Shown here: piece by piece, positions 60,286 through 64,000 of the stretch | How the letters are laid out: the number at the start of each line of letters is the position of its first letter | How positions within the stretch are numbered: position 1 is the stretch's first letter | Assembly (NCBI GenBank): GCA_963784895.1 | Contig: CAWATM010000005.1 | Span: forward strand, 11,161-75,160 | Length of the DNA stretch: 64,000 bases | Reading direction: 5' to 3' | Source of the DNA: Gaiellasilicea sp963784895 | GTDB taxonomy: Bacteria > Actinomycetota > Thermoleophilia > Gaiellales > Gaiellaceae | The notes under the pieces: model-generated | Told to the model about the DNA's origin: nothing | Seen by the model: the letters and a program-made list of their open reading frames with translations, nothing else | The model's database searches: none | Translations under genes and position numbers: made by a program

Positions 60286-61236
60286 GTGCAGGTCCAGCTC
60301 TCCTCACCTCGACAGCTGCGCTGGATCGCGCCGACGCTCTACATCGCCGCGCTGAGCGCGTACATGTGGCGCGAAGGGATACCGGTGGGGCGCGAGCGGC
60401 TCCTGGTCTGGATCCTGCTCGGTCTGCTCGCCCTCTCGACGACGAATCTGATCGGCTGGGCACGCGGCGTCGTCCTCGAGTGGCTGCCGTTCGCGCTCGT
60501 GCTCGCTGTCTACGACCTGCTTCGCGGGCAAGCCGACGGCCTCCTTTTCTCTACCTGGTACCGACCGCAGCTCGAAGCCGACGCGTTCCTCTTCGGCGGC
60601 GCCGTCCCCACCGTGTGGCTCCAGGATCGGCTCTGGCACGGTCCGTCGCATGTGCGCTGGTACGACTTCGCGGCCTGGGCGATCTATGTGAGCTACTTCG
60701 TGGCGACGTACCTGCTCGCCGCGCTGCTCTGGTTCGTCGACCGCGGCCGGTTTCGCCGCTATGTCGCCTGCGTCGCGCTGCTCGCCGGGATGGCGTTCGT
60801 CACGTTCGCGCTCTTCCCGGCCGCCCCACCGTGGCTGGCTAGTCGGGAAGGCGTCCTCGAGCCGACGACGCGCCTGATCGGGCCGATCTCGGGCGAGGTT
60901 CCCTTCTTCGCCTTCTCGTTCGAAGGCCTGTACGAACGCGGCTCCGAGTACGCGAATCCCGTCGCGGCGGTGCCGTCGCTGCATGCCGCGTACACGCTCC
61001 TGTTCACGCTCTTCCTCTGGCGTTTGGTCCCCCGCTGGGCCCGCGTGCTGCTCGCCGCGTACCCGCCCGCGATGGCGTTCGCGCTCGTCTACACGGCCGA
61101 GCACTACCTCGTCGACATCATCCTCGGCTGGGCGTACACGCTCGTCGCCGTTTGGGTCGTCTCCCGCCTCGCCGACCGTCTGGCAGGTCGTGCTCAAGCC
61201 GTCGAGCCGAGCTCCGGGAGCCAACCCTCGCGGTAG
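60286..61236 (+). CDS. PAP2-superfamily membrane protein (AUR1/PA-phosphatase-like)
   Basis: 316 residues with about six membrane helices. The vanadium-haloperoxidase/PAP2 active-site motifs are VAAVPSLHAAYTLLFTLF (about 225-242) and EHYLVDIILGWAYT (about 270-283); the first KxxxxxxRP motif is not obvious, as in inositol-phosphorylceramide synthase-like members. Likely acts on lipid phosphates or transfers headgroups such as phosphoinositol. GTG start is leaderless. Its last 43 bp overlap the convergent cupin gene. Confidence 0.87.
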   Translation: MQVQLSSPRQLRWIAPTLYIAALSAYMWREGIPVGRERLLVWILLGLLALSTTNLIGWARGVVLEWLPFALVLAVYDLLRGQADGLLFSTWYRPQLEADAFLFGGAVPTVWLQDRLWHGPSHVRWYDFAAWAIYVSYFVATYLLAALLWFVDRGRFRRYVACVALLAGMAFVTFALFPAAPPWLASREGVLEPTTRLIGPISGEVPFFAFSFEGLYERGSEYANPVAAVPSLHAAYTLLFTLFLWRLVPRWARVLLAAYPPAMAFALVYTAEHYLVDIILGWAYTLVAVWVVSRLADRLAGRAQAVEPSSGSQPSR

Positions 61237-61749
61237 GCCGACCGCTCCTCCGGCCCCCAGCGGGCGTAGGCGTCGTCCGGGCTCGAAGTCTCCTCGAGCA
61301 CGCTCGCATCGTGCTTCCCGGCCACCTCGTTCACTGGATAGACGACCTCGAAGCCGCCCGCCCGGCCGCCGGTCATGACGAGCACGCACGGGCGGTCGCC
61401 GGCGCCGACGAACGTGTGCTCCGTCCACGGCGGGCAGTGGACGAAGTCCCATGCCTCGAGGCGTCGCTCCTCGCTCTCGATCAGGAGGATGCATTCACCG
61501 GAGATGACGAGAAAGTGTCTCCTCGCCGCGCTCGCGGTGGTACATGCCGCGCTGGCCCGGGCCGAGGATCTGGATGCGGAAGCCGAGCTGCGTCCACTCC
61601 TGCTTCCCCTCGAAGTCGGTGTCCTGCCCGCGCTCCTCGCTGCGAATCCACGTCGCGTCGCGCGCGTTGACCACGAACCAGCCCTCGCTCTCGACGATGA
61701 GGCCCGTGTCGATCCGCTGCAGCTGCGCCTCGGGGACGGGGTCGGTCAC
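61194..61749 (-). pseudogene. Cupin-domain protein, one frameshift
   Basis: GTG at 61749 opens TDPVPEAQLQRIDTGLIVES and runs to QILGPGQRGMYHRERGEET, cupin motif 1. Near 61514-61518 the frame breaks (ACACTTTC); skipping one base gives FLVISGECILLIESEERRLE, then motif 2 CPPWTEHTFVGAGDRPCVLV and PVNEVAGKHDASVLEET to the TGA at 61194. The span is 3n+1, so one base is extra; the repaired protein has about 184 residues. A metal-binding cupin, function unknown. The intact flanking sequence suggests an assembly error. Confidence 0.75.
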
Positions 61750-61798
61750 TTCAGCACCTCGATCCTGCTGGGTGATGCGGCCACGAACCGCGGCCGCA

Positions 61799-62263
61799 TC
61801 ATGGTCGCGGTCTGGGGTCGCTCCTGGCCGCAAGCTTGTAGACACCGTCGGTCGTCCTCACAACCAGCTTGGCGCCGACGAGCTCTCGCCGCAGCGTGGC
61901 GACGTCGTCGTGGAATCGCCGCAACACTCCGCTCAACTCGCGTTCACCGTACGTGCGGCCGGCCTCGAGATGATCGGCGAGGTACTCGAGGACGACAGCC
62001 CGCTTGGCGCTCGCGACGGGGATCGAGCGCAGCCGGCCCTCCTCATCGAGGAAGGCCCGGAGCACCTTCGCGGCATCCGAGGACGTGCGCCGGTTGGAGT
62101 GCTTCTCGAGCCAGCCTCTGAGCTGCGAATGCTCGACCCGCCATTCGCGGCCGATGCGGTACCCCGGGATGTCTCCCGCCTGCAGCTTCCGTTGCACCAC
62201 CTGATGGTTCAGCCGTAGGAGCTCGGCGACCTCGCCTGCTGTGTAGAGGATGATCTCGGACAT
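61799..62263 (-). CDS. Excisionase-type HTH fused to a DUF2087-like domain
   Basis: 154 residues. N-terminal excisionase-like helix-turn-helix (about 6-55): LYTAGEVAELLRLNHQVVQR, GDIPGYRIGREWRVEHSQLR. After a linker, a DUF2087-type domain (about 85-145): KRAVVLEYLADHLEAGRTYG, then LSGVLRRFHDDVATLRRELV and TTDGVYKLA. This is a recurrent architecture of small transcriptional regulators and is not evidence of phage excision. ATG at 62263 is leaderless after TAAAGT. Confidence 0.85.
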   Translation of the reverse strand: MSEIILYTAGEVAELLRLNHQVVQRKLQAGDIPGYRIGREWRVEHSQLRGWLEKHSNRRTSSDAAKVLRAFLDEEGRLRSIPVASAKRAVVLEYLADHLEAGRTYGERELSGVLRRFHDDVATLRRELVGAKLVVRTTDGVYKLAARSDPRPRP

Positions 62264-62677
62264 TGGCGTACTTTAGAGGATTTTGACGTACTCATGATCG
62301 TCGGGATGAGACCTGACTCTGCGGGAGCGGCTTCAAGCACGAAGATCTCGGCGGCGATGTCCGGGTCGAAGCTGACTTGGGACATGAACTGGATCACCTT
62401 GCGGCCGGTGATCTCTTCCACGGCGGCGCTGAACGGTCCTCTCATCGCCATTTGGAAGACTTGCCGGTTGTCTCTTGACGGCGTCGTGCTCGCCGGCGTT
62501 GATCAGCGTGCGCTCGACGGGCGTGTAGATGTCTTCGAGGAACGCAATCACGTGGTTGCGGTTGAACACGGTCCTGGTCGTGGTTGCGCCCCGGCCGTAG
62601 TGCTCGCGGTGGAGCCGCGTGATCGCAGTCCCGATCGCGTTCGCCTGCCCGGCATGCTCGGAGGAGTGCTCGGACAC
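62209..62677 (-). pseudogene. DUF2294 (MpsC-like) protein, frameshifted
   Basis: GTG at 62677 opens SEHSSEHAGQANAIGTAITR and LHREHYGRGATTTRT, the DUF2294 signature, and VIAFLEDIYTPVERTLINAG. At about 62470 one extra base breaks the frame; after it the reading is RQVFQMAMRGPFSAAVEEIT, then GRKVIQFMSQVSFDPDIAAE and FVLE, as in the family. The second frame passes its expected end (about 62330) and runs 55 bases into the HTH gene to 62209, so the true stop may also be affected. An ATG at 62788 would add 37 residues. Function unknown. Confidence 0.65.
62270..62275 (-). promoter_or_regulatory. -10 box of HTH-DUF2087 gene (leaderless)
   Basis: TAAAGT on the minus strand, six bases from the ATG at 62263. 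Confidence 0.55.
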
Positions 62678-62931
62678 GTCCCACTCGATTCCCGCTCGTA
62701 AGGCATGAACGCCCGGAAGGATGAGAGAGCGGTGAGCAGCCCGGCGGACGTCGATCACTGCCCAGCGTAGCTCTTCTCTCTTGCGCATTGTGGACTACTA
62801 TCGGCGCAGGCGCTGCCATCGAAAATAGGTGAGCGCGCTACAGCAGCATCGCATCGGTGGTGCGCACGCCCGTCGTCTTGCGGCCGGTAGCGAACCCCTC
62901 GGTTCCTTCGCTCACGAAGCTGGGGGTTTGC

Positions 62932-63234
62932 GTGACTTCGAATGACAGCGTCAGCGTCGGTCGGCAGGCGCTGCGGCGGAAGGTCAACGAACGACTCCGC
63001 GAGACGGCCGATCGGCCGGACTCGGATACGGTCGACGTCTTCTGCGAGTGCGGCGGCCGTCTGTGCGCGGCCCAGCTACGGATCGCGGCTGACCTCTACG
63101 AGCGCGTCGTCTCGTCCGGTCGACTGTTCCTGGTCGCCGAGGGCCACGAAGACGCGGCCACCGAACAGGCCGTCGGCATCTACGAGCGGTTCCTGGTCGT
63201 CGATCGAGATCCCGAGCGTGCATCCGCCGCTTAG
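62932..63234 (+). CDS. Small CxCxxxxC actinobacterial protein
   Basis: About 100 residues: GRQALRRKVNERLRETADRP, then the Cys cluster VDVFCECGGRLCAAQ, LRIAADLYERVVSSGRLFLV, EGHEDAATEQAVGIYERFLV. Proteins with this CEC-G---C pattern followed by a 'RF.V..GHE' motif are common small proteins of actinobacteria, likely metal-binding, function unknown. GTG 62932 follows GGGGG; a start at 62857 is possible but adds an unlikely Pro/Val-rich leader. Overlaps the next gene by 17 bases. Confidence 0.72.
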   Translation: MTSNDSVSVGRQALRRKVNERLRETADRPDSDTVDVFCECGGRLCAAQLRIAADLYERVVSSGRLFLVAEGHEDAATEQAVGIYERFLVVDRDPERASAA

Positions 63235-63535
63235 GGTCGTGCTACCGGACGAAGCGCGTGCGCGCTCGCTTCGCCATGCTCTCGAGCCGATCGGGGTCGA
63301 GATCGTGGCCGTCGACGGGCATTACGAGGTGAGTGTCGAGCTGATTCACCCCAACCGGGAGAGCAGTGTCGTCAACGCGCTCGGCGTGATCGATCACTGG
63401 CTCACAACCGGGGATCTTCCGTTCGTCCAGGTTTACCTCGACGGGGCCGTCCACACGATCACCTCGCCGGTGGGAGCACCGCAAAGCCAACGAGCCGCGC
63501 CTGCGGACGCCGGCTTCAACCCAGGGGCCACATGA
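63218..63535 (+). CDS. Hypothetical protein in three-gene cluster
   Basis: 105 residues from GTG 63218: LRVVLPDEARARSLRHALEP, VEIVAVDGHYEVSVELIHPN, VVNALGVIDHWLTTGDLPFV and a Pro/Ala-rich end. Not recognised; an alternating alpha/beta pattern is visible (a ferredoxin-like fold is possible). It is translationally linked to both neighbours: a 17-base overlap upstream and an ATGA overlap downstream. Confidence 0.7.
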   Translation: MHPPLRVVLPDEARARSLRHALEPIGVEIVAVDGHYEVSVELIHPNRESSVVNALGVIDHWLTTGDLPFVQVYLDGAVHTITSPVGAPQSQRAAPADAGFNPGAT

Positions 63536-63993
63536 GGAGTTCTGCCGTGGAGTACACGATCGAGTTCAGCGGCTCACCCCAGGACGTCACCATCACGACA
63601 TCCGGACCCGCCAGCCGCGATGGATTGGTCGGGTTCGTTCAGGATCTCGTCGACGATCTCCGCTACCGGCCAGGCATGTTCGTTCTCGTCGATCACCTTG
63701 CACTCGACGCCAGCACGATCAACGGCGACGACATACGCGCTCAGGCAGAGCGGGTGATCAGGCTCGAAGAGAAACTCGGGCCCTGCAAGCTGGCGATCGT
63801 CGTCCCGACACCGCTCGCTTTCGGCTACGCACGCATGTATGAGCTACACACAGCAGAGACACAGATTCACTCGCGAGTCATGTACAACCGAAACGACGGG
63901 CTCGCCTGGCTCGACGCAAAGCGACAAGCGCAGGAGCGATGGTCGACCGAGGGAGCTCTTGACGTCCGGGAGGCGTCCGGAAACGTCACTTGA
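63532..63993 (+). CDS. SpoIIAA/STAS-like protein
   Basis: 153 residues: VEYTIEFSGSPQDVTITTSG, then LVDDLRYRPGMFVLVDHLAL, IRLEEKLGPCKLAIVVPTPL, AFGYARMYELHTAETQIHSR and GLAWLDAKRQ. The order (strand, 'm.vl.D...ld', 'k.Aivv....fg.aRm.E', 'a..WL') is that of the SpoIIAA-like lipid-binding/STAS-fold family. The phosphorylatable Ser of true anti-anti-sigma factors is not evident, so a regulatory role is only possible. ATG overlaps the upstream stop (ATGA). The last 50 bases of the window hold nothing further. Confidence 0.78.
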   Translation: MRSSAVEYTIEFSGSPQDVTITTSGPASRDGLVGFVQDLVDDLRYRPGMFVLVDHLALDASTINGDDIRAQAERVIRLEEKLGPCKLAIVVPTPLAFGYARMYELHTAETQIHSRVMYNRNDGLAWLDAKRQAQERWSTEGALDVREASGNVT

Positions 63994-64000
63994 ACGATCA

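Noticed and set aside
61799..62263. Prophage or integrative element boundary (excisionase-like HTH)
   Set aside because: No integrase, attachment repeat or phage genes are present, and the HTH-DUF2087 fusion is a common chromosomal regulator.

Overview
This 64 kb window is chromosomal DNA from a very GC-rich bacterium with dense gene packing. The gene content (hpf, secA, prfB and ftsEX close together, LytR-CpsA-Psr protein, Holin-X and DUF3618 small membrane proteins, a xanthine/CO-dehydrogenase-type molybdenum enzyme, DUF1501/DUF1800 pair, many leaderless genes) suggests an actinobacterium, most likely class Thermoleophilia (Gaiellales/Solirubrobacterales). That placement is an inference from style and gene order, not from a marker phylogeny.

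Layout. 0.1-3.8 kb: MMPL exporter, a broken MerR-like gene, tmRNA (ssrA), a double-GNAT protein. 3.8-7.4 kb: three-subunit molybdenum hydroxylase operon. 7.5-13.4 kb: smpB, a SemiSWEET sugar transporter, a Suv3-type RNA helicase, ftsX, ftsE and prfB with its programmed +1 frameshift. 13.5-21 kb: secreted subtilase, secA, a secreted protein, long-form hpf and a ComF-like phosphoribosyltransferase. 21-28.2 kb: one long leftward gene train joining sugar-nucleotide enzymes (ugd, a guanylyltransferase-like enzyme, a cupin) to a MerR regulator and methionine-cycle genes (ahcY, mtnA) and two nucleotidyltransferases. 28-33 kb: LCP cell-wall ligase, hisC, dihydrolipoyl dehydrogenase. 34.7-38 kb: 2-oxoacid dehydrogenase E1 alpha, E1 beta and E2, which with lpdA make a full complex. 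38-40.6 kb: a rightward operon of small membrane/envelope proteins ending in a YihY-type protein. 40.6-43 kb: a two-domain cupredoxin-like protein and a secreted protein with 99-bp tandem repeats. 43-55 kb: pheST, two methyltransferases, lemA-DUF2207, a lipoprotein hydrolase, TrmH-like methylase, rplT-rpmI-infC and thrS. 55-61 kb: CBS protein, DUF1800/DUF1501 pair with a cupredoxin, Pro-rich secreted protein, PAP2 membrane protein. 61-64 kb: cupin, HTH-DUF2087 regulator, DUF2294 protein and three small genes ending in a SpoIIAA-like protein.

Themes. Trans-translation (ssrA and smpB), peptide release (prfB), ribosome hibernation (hpf) and initiation/elongation genes (infC, rpmI, rplT, pheST, thrS) are all within the window. 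Expression signals are unusually legible: about 20 genes begin 5-9 bases after a TANNNT -10 box with no ribosome binding site (leaderless mRNAs), three divergent pairs share an interleaved -10 box, and co-directional genes are repeatedly coupled by a 4-base NTGA stop/start overlap. Two of those overlaps, plus a third gene, imply CTG start codons, and one gene appears to use ACG.

Caution. At least six genes (including infC and pheT, normally essential) need one base skipped to read through, always in the same direction. Single-base insertion errors in the assembly are the simplest explanation, so frameshifted genes are described as reconstructed.
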